Source: Cryptomeria japonica
Lineage: Eukaryota > Streptophyta > Pinopsida > Cupressales > Cupressaceae
DNA length: 64,000 nucleotides
Assembly (NCBI RefSeq): GCF_030272615.1
Contig: NC_081406.1
Span: 215,073,497-215,137,496, forward strand
Direction of reading: 5' to 3'
In this document: piece by piece, positions 10,777 through 21,193 of the stretch
Numbering within the stretch: position 1 is the first letter of the stretch
Layout: each line of letters opens with the position of its first letter
Position numbers and translations under genes: made by a program
The notes under the pieces: generated by a model
Databases searched by the model: none
What the model saw: only the letters and a program-made list of their open reading frames with translations
Told to the model about the DNA's origin: nothing

Positions 10777-12330
10777 CTACAAGGAATGAATCCATGGCCG
10801 CTTGAGAAGAATGTTGTAAGGGAGATCAAGATCTAGTACTTGGCAAGGGGTTTCAATTGTAATGGGGCCCACTTGAAGAGGTAAGGTGATCATGCCCTTT
10901 GAAACTCTTTCTGCATCATCATATGCCTTTATTGTGATCCTTCCTGATGTGTCTACCAGATCTTCAGAAAGTCCCAATTGTTTTATTAATTTGTATGTAC
11001 ATAGATTAAGCCTAGATCCACCATCTATCAGGATATGTTTGACCTTGTGCTTTTGGATAAGGGCTTTGATGTGCAAAGGTTTGTTATGATCTTCATCTAT
11101 AGGAGCATCTTTGGAGGTAAATACAAGGTGTTGCTGGGCAGCAAGGTTTCCAATGAGGGCTTGGAATTGGGTGGCATTGATGTTATCAGGGACGCGTGAT
11201 TCAAGAAGGGCTTGTTCCAAAATTTCTTTATGGATCAGGAAGGTTCTAAGAAGTTCCAAAATGGAGATCTGAGTGGGGGTCTTCCCAATTTGGTCAAGGA
11301 GGTCATATCGGCAGGTGGAAGACATGGGCGATAGATTTGGTGGGGGAGGGACTCCTTGGATGGTGACCTTACCTCGGCGTGTAGTTACATTGCAGTCATT
11401 CTGTAAATGGGAGGTGGAAGGCGTGGCACCTTGAATGACTATCCTAGTAGGATTTGGTCTGCTTTGGGAAGGAGGATTAACTCCTTGGATGGTTATGACA
11501 TTGACATGAGTCTCTACAGGTTCAATGCGACCTACTAAAAAATCAAAGCCGGTTATGTGATTAGCGTAGTCATAACCCATTGCATTAGATGATGAGCCTT
11601 TTCCTTTATCATGCTTCGGGAAGGGTTCCTGATACATTTTGAGTTTGTCATTGTTATTACCAGGTTTTGCATTTGCTACTTCAATCTCACCTCTATCAAT
11701 GAGATCTTGTATGTAGATTTTCAGTTTCATACACTTTCGTGTATCATGCCCCTTAATATGATGGTATTCACAATACTCATTTTCATTATACCATCTTGGT
11801 TTAGGTTGATTGGCATCAAATGGGTGAGTGATTGGAGAAACCACTACACCTGCTTGGACAAGTTTTTGAAACACCATTTCAATAGGCTCAGCGAGAGGAG
11901 TGAAGTCTCTTGGAGTCCTGCTATTTGATTGGGGTGGTCGTCCCTAGATTGATACATTATCGTGAGGTTTTTGGGATTGATTTTGATTGTTTTGATTATT
12001 GAATTGATGATTATTGGTGGTGGATTTTGGGGAAGTGGCCACAGTTTGAACCCACTTTGCATCAGTTACACCATCATTGACCATGTTTTTGTTTTTAGAC
12101 CAGAATTTTGGTTTGTCATTATGATAAGAACTTTGTGTTGATTTCTAGTAATGTTTCAAGGTTCCTTCCTCCAATAAGACATGTTTGAGGGCGAGGCCCT
12201 TATCGGTCAATTTTTGGAAGGATTTGATACATTGGGATATTAAGGGTCTTGAAAGTTCAGGCACCAAGTTCTTTTGAAATAGCTCAATTTGATGTTGTTC
12301 TGGCATGTCCCACTAGAATTTCTTCATAAG
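10777..12330 (-). pseudogene. gag: Gag C-terminus (zinc knuckle) and aspartic protease of element A
   Basis: A CX2-type knuckle-like motif, YCEYHHIKGHDTRKCMKL, lies near 11730. The retropepsin active site is HILIDGGSRLNLCTYKLI near 11020, with the later conserved LPYNILLKRPWIH near 10800. The DGGS active site replaces the common DSGA, which is usual for this part of the Ty3/gypsy tree. The stretch 11878-12330 stays in the same frame with several stops. The protease would cut the Gag-Pol polyprotein. Confidence 0.88.
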
Positions 12331-13561
12331 ATGTCACCATCTTTGTAGGAAATTGGCGAAGGTTTCTCTGGGCCTTTGTTTTGTATTGCATAGGTCCATC
12401 ATAGAAACATCATTAACCATGTTGTAAGCATAGTGGGCCACAAATTTTTCTGCCAAGTCTAGAAAGGAGACAATGGAACCTCGTGGTAGAGATGAGAACC
12501 ATAGCAGGGCATCTCCCGTGAGACTCTTGGGAAAGAGTCTGCGAAGATAAAGGTCACTATAGGAAACTTTTTGGCATAAGATGTGGAATTCTTGGACATG
12601 GTCGCGGGGGTCTTCCTTGTCTTCATACTTGGTGAATTTGGGGATCTCAAATCCTAGGGGGTAGGGTGCAACTGATATAGATGGGTCATAAGGACAAGGG
12701 AAAAACTCTTCGAATGTGTAAGTTTTCCTTTTATTAGTCCTTTCTTTCATGTCCTTAATGATATTTTTCATGTCTTGAATTTCCTTGATGAGGTCTTGTT
12801 GTGGACTTTGATAATGATGAATTGTATTTGCCCCAAGAATTGGATGAGCCAAAGAAGGTGCACCGCCACCAATATATTGGTATGATGAGGAGGTGGGAAC
12901 GTGGGATGTGAGGACCAATGTTGCAGGGATTTGTGTGATAGTTGGTTGTGGCCTGCAAACTATTGTGATGGGATTGAGTACGGTCTAGATAAAACTTGTG
13001 ACATTATTGATAGGAAGGGATGTTTGTGGAATAGAAATATGTGGTTGAATGGAAGGAGGTGGTATAGAAGTGTGTTTGAGAATAGATGAGATCGGATGTC
13101 ATAGTGGTATAAATGGTAAGCAGGAAGAAGGTGGGAGGTGTTGTGGGTGGCATTGATTGAGCTTGGATGATTGATGGGGCTGCAATTGATTGAGTTTGAA
13201 TAATAGGTACAGCACTTTGTGCAGGAGCGAGGTCTCCTTGTGGTTGTTGGGGGAGAGTGGATCTATTAAATTCAGGTGGAAGTTGAGCTCCATTTTCAAG
13301 GAGAGTTTTCAGAAGTGTAGTAGTATTGTGTTGAATAAACTTTTCCATCATCTCTTGGTTATAAGAATCTGCTAGGAAAGTTTGCACTTTCGGAGAGAGT
13401 TCATCTTGGCTAACCATGTTAGGATTTTGGCTTTGATCTTGATTGCTAGGTTTCCCATGTTGTGTAGGGTCTTGCATGGGATCTTCATATAGGACACTAA
13501 TGTCTGACATACCATATTGTTGTTCAACCATCTTTCTCTTTTGGGATCGAGTTGTGACCAT
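12331..13561 (-). pseudogene. gag: Gag (capsid) of element A
   Basis: The likely start is the ATG at 13561 (MVTTRSQKRKMVEQQYG), a basic N-terminus usual for gypsy Gag; an upstream in-frame ATG at 13693 exists but adds an unremarkable stretch. The capsid signature is YPLGFEIPKFTKYEDKEDPR followed by LTGDALLWFSSLPRGSI (12440-12660), the retrotransposon Gag family core. The N-terminal block (to 13004) and the capsid block (from 12918) are in different frames, so there is a frameshift in about 12900-13004. Confidence 0.88.
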
Positions 13562-15728
13562 AATGAATAACCTTAGAAAAGTTTGGAGGAGGAAATTTGT
13601 GATGGACTTAGCAAGATATTTGTGGAATTTTCGATTTTGTCTTTTATGACAAGGGATTTTGTTGATTGGTGGGGTTCTTGGATTGGATCCCAAATTTGAT
13701 TAGGATTTGACACCTTAGTCATTGGGTGAGGATTTTAGGTGGTGAATGAAACCACAAGCAAGGTAATGACCAAGTTTGGGTAAAATTTAGACTTAGGAAT
13801 GATGATTAAAAAGGCTCTCTTACACCAAGGGTTGACTAGTGACCCTAAGCAAAGTAAAGACATGAGTCAAGAGTCTTGATTGACTCAAAAGGATTAGGCA
13901 AAAGGTACTTGGAGAGGATTCTTCTTCAAGCACAAGAACCAATTGATAAATGATGAGGTCAAAATGAAACTCCACAAGGCATGTGACCTTAACGTGAGGT
14001 TAATTTGGATTAAAGGATGATTGGATTTGGATTTTGATAATTGATTTGATAGTGGAGGGAGATTGATTTGATGTGCTAAGTCCTTGGGAAATTTTAGGAT
14101 GATTGATGGAGGAGGTATGATAGTGATGGCTTAGAAGAAACTTGATGACTAGATTGTTCTTGGCATGAACATTACTCAATGGAGGATCGATTTGAATGGC
14201 AAGTTATATAAAGGGACACGACCACCCTGATTTGGATGATAGTTGGTGTTTCAAAGGACAAACTTGAATGTTGATGGAGAGGACGAACTCTTAGCATCTC
14301 TCTTAGGCTTATGAAACATGGGATGGATGGAGTTTTGACGCAATTTTGGACTTTGTGTGGGTAATGACCTGGATAATTGTTTGTGTCTGGACAAATGTTT
14401 TGCAAAGTGTTTGAGGATAATGGCATGTTTTTAGTCTTCTCTTGGCAAGTATGTATCAAACAAAACAAACACAATGATCAAATGCATATTATCTCAAAGA
14501 CACTCATGCTTACATACAACATTCTTAAAGTTGGCAAGGACAATAGTCATTGGATCCCAATTGGTTTCCTAGCTACGCTTACCCAGAGCGGACACTTAGA
14601 TACTTGACCTCACTGACTCCCCTCCATGACACTCACTTCTGGGGGCAGCCAAGCATCAATTCCCATGAAAACTCCTCATGGCAAACTTTGTGTCTCTACT
14701 AAGGGCCATAAAAATATGGGTGGCTTTCGAGGTTCGACCTCCTGCACCAATGACTAGAAGGTGTTTTGGCCACTATGAACAAGGTGTTTAGTAAGTCTTC
14801 CCATTAGGAGCTACCCTTCAAAGTTGCACAAGCACAATTGAGGCCTATAGCTCGACAAAGCACCAAGAACTTAGTAGTCATGCAAGATTGATTAAGACCT
14901 CTAGGATCCTACTAAGCACCCAATGTGAGAGTGAACTCTCATATAGCCCCAACCATTAACCCTTTCATAGTCAATGGCCTATTTATTATAGTGAGTTAGG
15001 AACCCTAGGTCCGGGTGTACTCACTTGGGTCATTCCCCTCTTACCTTCTCAAAGAGCAAGTTGGGAGGGCAGGCCCGCTAGAGGAAAACATGCAATCAAA
15101 CAAGAAAAGGTTGGAGGGTCTAGATTTTTGATCGTCTAGCTAGACGAGAGCATACTCTCCTACCTTTAAGCTTTTCTTAAAAGACATGCAAGACAAAGGT
15201 TCATTCCATTTTAATTAACATCTAGGTGCCTACTTTAAATAAATGCATAATGTTTGGTTGAATCTGCTTAAGCAACCTGCAAAACAATGAGATTAGTAAT
15301 TTTTTTTAATTTTCTGAGTCTTGGACGGTTGGATTAAACTGCAAAACTAAAAGATTGGAAATTAGTCCTAACTGCACTACACATACAGTGCATGCGCTAA
15401 AGTGCAGTCAACCACATTGAAACACCTGCGCAGGCGCCAAAGCACCTGCGTATGCGCTAAACTAAATAAAGCAGTAAGGAAAAAGTGACAGAACCCAAAA
15501 AACTAGAAAGGATTTTATACCTATCTATCGTGCTGGTTAAAAACGCTCACGCTGAAATGCCTGTGCTCGCGCAAACTGAGAATAGAGACCAGCGAGAGTT
15601 AGAGTTTTCAAAATTTAAATTTAAATAAATAGTGTGGGAATGACATAAAAACACTTGCGTTGATTTAAATCTGATGCGCTAGAATGCCTATGATCATGCC
15701 GAAATGCATGCGCAAGCGGTGAACAAAT
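13562..15728 (-). other. 5' leader of element A (left part), non-coding
   Basis: This is the untranslated leader between gag and the primer site, interrupted by element E. No reading frame looks real. From about 15370 to 15725 it contains many degenerate GC-rich words (ATGCGCTAAA, GCGCAGGCGCC, CTCGCGC, CATGCGCAAGCG) like those in the PMD intron. The leader resumes at 23651-23861. Confidence 0.6.
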
Positions 15729-15733
15729 AGAGA
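15729..15733. repeat. Left target-site duplication of element E (AGAGA)
   Basis: AGAGA precedes the LTR start TGTAAAGC. The same five bases follow the right LTR at 23646-23650. Confidence 0.9.
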
Positions 15734-16612
15734 TGTAAAGCAGAAAATCGTGATCGAACCCTAGTTGCTCTCCCCTCTTCCAACTCCAAGGAGAGAGAAG
15801 GGAGATTCACTAGGGTTGATGGTTTTCACTTAGGGGAGAGACTTTACATTCAAAAGAGGGGTTGAAACCCACAAGATCCAATCCCATGCAATGCAAGATT
15901 GGATGCTAAATGAGTTTCAAGGGTTATGACAGCAAGGCTACCCTCTTTTGTAAAGAATGTGCATAGAAGAATTAAGCTAGGAATGCATAGAAAGTGAGAA
16001 AGATTCGCTTATAAACTGAGATAGGAATATAGTATGAAGCTATAGACCTGGAATTAGCAGTAAAATGTCGATACGGTGTTGTCCTGCAAATTTGAGCGAA
16101 AGTTGCCAGGACGATGGCGCCCGAGTGCCACGGTCCTCCGAAAAATCCGCGAAACGAAGGGGGATCTGTTCGTCTCTGCACAAGGATTCCAGATCTTCAA
16201 TTTCAGCTACGTACCTGCAACCTAGACATAGAAAAGCGAAGATGATTGGGGGGTTAGGGATTAGGGGTTTGCCTTTAGGTCAAACCCCAGTTTTGGAATT
16301 AACCAAGAAATGAGCAATGCTGTAAATGTAAATGTCTGTAATGTAAAACAAGTACTAATACCTTGTTGTAAGGATGTTTGTATCCTTATGTGCGAAGGTA
16401 TAGATGTTGTATGTTGTATGTTGTAGTAGTATGTAGTAAGTGATCTCCTCTTCAATGGTTGAATCCTTGTCTTGAATGCAACACTTAGCCTTGAATGGAG
16501 ACTTGAAATGATCAATTGCCTGAAGGAATGCTTGAATGCTTGAATGCTTGAGTATAGTTTCCACACTTTTTCTGTCATGTATGTCTCTCCTCAAATGAGA
16601 GAGGAAAATGTA

Positions 16613-16621
16613 GTTTATATA
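16613..16621 (-). promoter_or_regulatory. TATA-box-like motif in E LTR
   Basis: The minus strand reads AAGTATATAAACTAC, a plausible core promoter in U3. An inverted repeat (CTCTCCTC/GAGAGAGG) lies about 20 bp downstream. The same site occurs in the other LTR near 23253-23261. Position only; no expression evidence. Confidence 0.5.
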
Positions 16622-16745
16622 CTTGTCATTTAGGGCTGATAGACTGATTTTCTCGACCTTAGGCCGACCAGGAAAGATAATTTTCCAATTTGCAAACATA
16701 AAGACCCGAAGTCCAAAAGAGACCGGGCCCAAAATCGGACCCAGG

Positions 16746-16834
16746 GACCAGGGCGCTGGGCGCCATGGTCCTGGGGGACCAGGGTGCTGGGTGCTCTGGT
16801 CCTGAAGGACCAGGGCGCTGGGCACTCTGGTCCC
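16746..16834. repeat. Three tandem GC-rich hairpins in E LTR (31-bp period)
   Basis: Units lie at 16746-16772, 16777-16803 and 16808-16834. The consensus has stem GGACCAGGGCGC, a 3-nt loop TGG, and the exact reverse complement of the stem. Differences between units and between the two LTRs are mostly C-to-T or G-to-A, as expected for methylated CpG decay. The copy in the other LTR is at 23385-23473. This is a strong GC island in an AT-rich LTR. Confidence 0.9.
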
Positions 16835-17005
16835 ACCTCCCGGGACAACAGGGTGCAAAGGAGGTTCAGGCCAGGGTGCAAGAAAATGCAGTTTTTAGTG
16901 TCATAATCAGGTTTCGAGGTCTCCATTCAGGTTGCGTGTTGCATCGCCATCGTGAAGACCCAAATGCAGTCAAAATTGCAAGTGTCACAATTTTAGGACG
17001 CTACA

Positions 17006-17026
17006 TTTAGCCCCCACTTTAGCAGG
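17006..17026 (-). promoter_or_regulatory. Polypurine tract of element E
   Basis: The minus strand reads GCTAAAGTGGGGGCTAAA directly before the LTR start TGTAGCGTCC. This is the plus-strand DNA primer. Confidence 0.8.
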
Positions 17027-17746
17027 AGTATGTATGCTCATACTTCCGGTAAAGTACAAGGAAACAACATTGAAAGACTTTCACCACGTCAAGGAGGCAA
17101 GATACACCAAGCCCCCAGTGGACTAAGGATCTTACGACTTCGATTGACAAAGTAAAAGGGAAGATCACAAGGGAGAACCATGACTATCAGTAGTAAGGTT
17201 CCCTCACTATGAGTCATGTAAGAAAGATATCAAAAATTTTCAAGGCAAAGCTAAATTTGTCAAGAAATTTTCAAGTATCTTGAAAAGATATGAACGGGAT
17301 GTATGCCCCCCTACGTTAAAGCGATCGCACACGCCTCACCGGGGGTGATTGCTTTAAGGTAGTGATACATATAAGAAATGAGAAAGGAGCACGTTATCGC
17401 AAGGATTTAGCCCCCAAGTGTGAGATAAACCCAAGGATAATAGACACAAAACACAAAGCACGAGGTGACTTCACTTTCCTCGGGGTTAGTATGCTATATG
17501 ATAATTCATGTATATATATCATATGTATGTATGCATAATTGTTCTTCCTTCCCCAATCAAGGAAGGTCACCTAGAAGAAGGGAACACATGTGTCTTTTGA
17601 GTCAACATGAGAGAGACCAAAAGAGATCTCAATGCTTTGCATCGTCCTCAAGTAGAAAACACTAAGGACAACAAATAGAAGAATAAGAATAACATATAGA
17701 AGAAGTAACACAAGAGAGGAGGAGAGAATCTGCTATGCTAATGTAA
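17027..17746 (-). other. 3' untranslated region of element E
   Basis: About 720 bp without a convincing frame or motif. GCGATCGCACACGCCTCACC and a following GTGATTGCTTTAA near 17321-17350 form an imperfect local inverted repeat. Pol would normally occupy a region of several kb here and is absent. Confidence 0.6.
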
Positions 17747-19171
17747 CTAGTCTAGCACGTCATCTACCCCCCGATCTTGCTGATCAATGTTTCGGGAAGG
17801 CAGGGAACACGCTAGAGGAGGAACATTCAACACAGCAGATGGAGCTATCACAAGATCCAAACAAGGGCTATGTTCATGTTCCAAGCCACGTTGTTCTTGT
17901 CTAGGAGCTAGGATAAGTGCTTTAGAAAATTCATTGGATAAATGGTTATCAATATCAACAAGTTCATATTCACTATCAGAAGCAAGAGAAGTAACATTTT
18001 CATCATGAATAACATTTTCATCTATATCATCATCAAGATTTATAAAAATAGGATCTTTAACTCGCACAGGATCAAGACCATCATGCATCTTATGTTTAGG
18101 AGATTTAGGCTCAATGTCCAGCTGAGGAGAAAATGGACTAATGCTTGTTGAAGGTGTTTCTGGAGATTTCAAAGTTTGAGAAGCAGCTGCTTGAGCTCTA
18201 AGATGACGCTTTCGTTAGCGTTCACGTGCAGAACGATTTCGTCTAGTCTTAGTAGGAAGTTGCGAAGAAGATTGAGGAGGAGGAATGTTCTCATCCTTAT
18301 CACTTGGGTGTTTAGGTTGTGGTCTCTTAGGCTGAACAATAGGAGAAGAGGAAGGTCTCTTCTCTCCATAAGAGGAAGGAGGAGGAACTGCTCCATATAA
18401 AGGAGGAATATTTGGTTTTGGAAGGAGACCAAGTCCATCATGACGAGGAGGTATAGGTCTACTCTTAGAAGGTTTATTAGGCATAGACATAATCACATCC
18501 ATGGGAATGGGTTGGGAATCTTCTTGAGGAAAGACATTAGTTTTATCTTTCAAAGGAAGAACTTCCTTCTCAAGAATGATAGGAATGTCAAGTTTGGGTG
18601 TTCTAGGTTCACTTAGAGATAGGATCATATCTGTTTTCCACTTTTGATAAGATTTGAAAAGATGATCACTTTGCGGAGGAAGAGATTGGAATTGTTTAGG
18701 CCAAAAGTAATCAATAGGAATGCTAGAAGTTCTTTCAGCTGGTTTAAAGAGACTATGATTGACAGTAACAACTTCACCATTATAGGGAAATTTCAAACAC
18801 TTGTGAATAGGAGAAGCAATAGCTTTCAGGGAAGATAGCCAAGGATAGCCAAGCTTCACACGAAATTGTTCGGAAGATGGAATAATAGCAAAGTTCACAT
18901 CAAGGGATTTGTTATGGACCTCAATAGGCAATGTAATAGAACCAATTGCAGGAGAAGAAAATGCATCAAATAGTTTCACAATCACATCTGTTTTGTCATA
19001 TATCACTTGATTCAATTGCAAAGTAAAAAGAAATTCTTCAATAATAACATTAACCATGCACGAAGGATCAATAAGCACTCCACGACAAGGTGTATTCTTG
19101 ACTTTTGCAACTATGTATAAAGGACCATCAGGTGCCCTAATGGTTTCGCTGGAATCAAATGTGATGGAAGG
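17747..19171 (-). pseudogene. Protease-like domain and proline-rich tail of element E
   Basis: This is the same frame as the upstream gag, after a single TAA at 19172-19174. It opens with DGPLYIVAKVKNTPCRG, then the active-site segment VLIDPSCMVNVI near 19080-19050, where the usual D(S/T/G)G(A/S) reads DPSC; a retropepsin fold is likely but activity is doubtful. The FRVKLGYPWLSSLKAI segment (about 18840) corresponds to the conserved late protease motif. A Pro/Ser-rich tail follows (KSRPIPPRHDGLGLLPKPN), then a second in-frame TAA at 18215-18217 and a further 141 codons, acidic, ending at 17747. The tail resembles the protease-RT linker of gypsy elements; the frame ends where RT should begin. 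Confidence 0.75.
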
Positions 19172-21193
19172 TTATTTAGGGTTTTCTTGCTGCTCTACAA
19201 AGTTAATCACATTCGGAGTCATAGACACAAGACCATCAGATGAAAAAGAGGAATCATTAGTCTCAATCGCATTAGAGGTATGAGAAGGTAATGGATCAAT
19301 GAAAATCTGAAGATTTTGATTAGGAGGAGCTATAGATGTGTTGCCTTTATCATTCACTCCAGAAACAGAAATAGTATTATTATCAATCAAATCTTGAATT
19401 TTCCCCTTTAAAGCAAAACATTTTTCAGTATCATGCCCAGGCTGACGATGAAATTGACAAAAAGCTTTGTTATCAAAATAAGGTGAAGTAATCTTTGTAG
19501 GATCAATTTGTCTTATAGGAGGAAGAGTAAGCACATTTTGTTCCAATAACTTATTCATAATACTATGCAATGATTCATTCAAAGGAGTATACTTTCTTTC
19601 TTTCTTGAAAAATTTAGAAATAGGAGGCACACCTGATGCTGCATTCACATTGTTGTTGATGATGTTTTCATTGAATTTGATGGAATCTCTGTTCGGTTTG
19701 AACTTCCCAAATGGTTGTTGACTGCTATCACCCTTATCACTCGGAGCCATAGGATGTGATTGTTCCATTTGACTCACAGTCAGTTGATAATTGTGAAGAG
19801 TTGCACACAACTGTTGGAAAGAAGTAAACTCAGAAAACAGAAGTTTGTCTCGAATATCTTTTTGTAAATTAGAAATAAAGATTCTTTGAATATCATTGTT
19901 AGGCACTGGAAAAGAAATTTGAGCATACAAATGTTTATATCTACCAATGAAATCAATCACTTTCTCTTTAACACCTTGTTTACAATGCATTAAATCAATC
20001 AAAGTAACTTTAGGACTTATATTGTTTTGAAATTGTTGAATGAAAGAATTTGCAAGTTGTTCGAAAGAAGTAATAGAATAGGAAGGCAACGAGCAATACC
20101 ATTGTAGGGCTTTGTCTCTTAATGTTCTAGTAAACAATTTTGCAAGCAACCTTTGGTCATAAGCAAAATCAGTACAGATTGTTTGAAAGGTCTTAACATG
20201 TGTTAGAGGATCACCTTTACCATTATAAAGCTCCAAATGCGGAATTTCAACATGTTTAGGGGGAATAGCTCGAACAATGTCAAGAGAAAGTGGACTCGCA
20301 ACATCAAATGTGGGCACACTAAACTTAGATTGATTCATACAGGCAATTTGTTGCTGTAAAGAAGAGACAGTTTGTGCAAGATTGTTAATGGTCGCTTCAG
20401 TTGAAGAGTTCATATTAGACGTGTTAGATTGTGATGGAGGTGTTATGTTATTAAAAGAAGGTAAAGAGTAAGGTGGTAGGACTCTATGATAATTAGTCAT
20501 AGGAGATGATTGGATAGGAGGAACACTACAAGGAGTAATGAAATGATTGAATGAATTGCCCCCTTGTATCATGTTCATTTGTGGAGATGTAATAGGGACA
20601 CTCATTGAAGGAGTGAATGAAGAAATCGGATTAAATGAAGGAAGAGGGTTAATTGAAGAGGAAGGATTGCCCCCATGACTGATGATCATAGGAAGAGTGT
20701 CTTGTGTAGAAGTAGCCATTATGTTTGATGTAAAGGTAGGTATGCTAGCAATAGAAGTCATCAAAGGAACAGAATGATTGACTTGAGTAGGAGGTTGTGT
20801 ATAACCCAAATTTTCAGCACAACTCTTCATAGGCATCACATTCGAATCCACAATGTGTGCAATACCACGCAAAATATCAATTCCATTCTTATCACTTTGA
20901 AGCATACATTTTAGACCCTCAATTAAAGGAAGAACTTGACTATCAAGGTATTCTTGAGACATCCATTGTCGAAAATCATCAAATTGGTTATCCAATTTTG
21001 AAAGTTGTTCTTCAGAAACCTCATGGAGAGCTTCTTCATCATTAGGAGGATTAGAGGAATTACCCATGTCCTTGTTAAAAAGGCTATTCAAATTAGGTTC
21101 CATCTCCTCGGTAATTAAACCTCGGAAAGACTTAACTCTATGGCTTCGTCTAACGGGAATAGTGTAAGTAGGGCTTATTGTTGTAAAACTCAT
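19172..21193 (-). CDS. gag: Gag of element E (673 codons)
   Basis: This is the longest uninterrupted frame in the window. The N-terminus MSFTTISPTYTIPVRRSHRV is followed by a Ser/Pro/Asn-rich stretch (residues about 110-270), then the capsid core: HVEIPHLELYNGKGDPLTHV and LFTRTLRDKALQWYCSLPSY, the retrotransposon Gag family signature. The C-terminal part has CQFHRQPGHDTEKCFALKGK, a CCHC-like knuckle with altered spacing. It would form the virus-like particle that packages the element RNA. The start at 21193 is the first ATG after the leader and gives the expected N-terminus. Intact length in an element without pol suggests either recent insertion or selection on Gag. Confidence 0.88.
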   Translation of the reverse strand: MSFTTISPTYTIPVRRSHRVKSFRGLITEEMEPNLNSLFNKDMGNSSNPPNDEEALHEVSEEQLSKLDNQFDDFRQWMSQEYLDSQVLPLIEGLKCMLQSDKNGIDILRGIAHIVDSNVMPMKSCAENLGYTQPPTQVNHSVPLMTSIASIPTFTSNIMATSTQDTLPMIISHGGNPSSSINPLPSFNPISSFTPSMSVPITSPQMNMIQGGNSFNHFITPCSVPPIQSSPMTNYHRVLPPYSLPSFNNITPPSQSNTSNMNSSTEATINNLAQTVSSLQQQIACMNQSKFSVPTFDVASPLSLDIVRAIPPKHVEIPHLELYNGKGDPLTHVKTFQTICTDFAYDQRLLAKLFTRTLRDKALQWYCSLPSYSITSFEQLANSFIQQFQNNISPKVTLIDLMHCKQGVKEKVIDFIGRYKHLYAQISFPVPNNDIQRIFISNLQKDIRDKLLFSEFTSFQQLCATLHNYQLTVSQMEQSHPMAPSDKGDSSQQPFGKFKPNRDSIKFNENIINNNVNAASGVPPISKFFKKERKYTPLNESLHSIMNKLLEQNVLTLPPIRQIDPTKITSPYFDNKAFCQFHRQPGHDTEKCFALKGKIQDLIDNNTISVSGVNDKGNTSIAPPNQNLQIFIDPLPSHTSNAIETNDSSFSSDGLVSMTPNVINFVEQQENPK

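Larger units (their letters stand above)
15734..17005 (-). repeat. 3' LTR of element E
   Basis: TGTAAAGC...ACGCTACA on the plus strand. The LTR is nearly identical to 22374-23645, with only scattered, mostly C/T or G/A, differences. It contains three GC-rich hairpin units (16746-16834) and, on the minus strand about 125 bp further along, a TATA-like TATATAAAC (16613-16621). Frames inside the LTR (16355-16858 and others) run across the repeats and look like chance. Confidence 0.95.

Noticed and set aside
16355-16926. Several frames of 98-167 codons inside the E LTR
   Set aside because: They overlap on both strands and run through the hairpin repeats and the putative promoter; equivalents in the other LTR are truncated differently.
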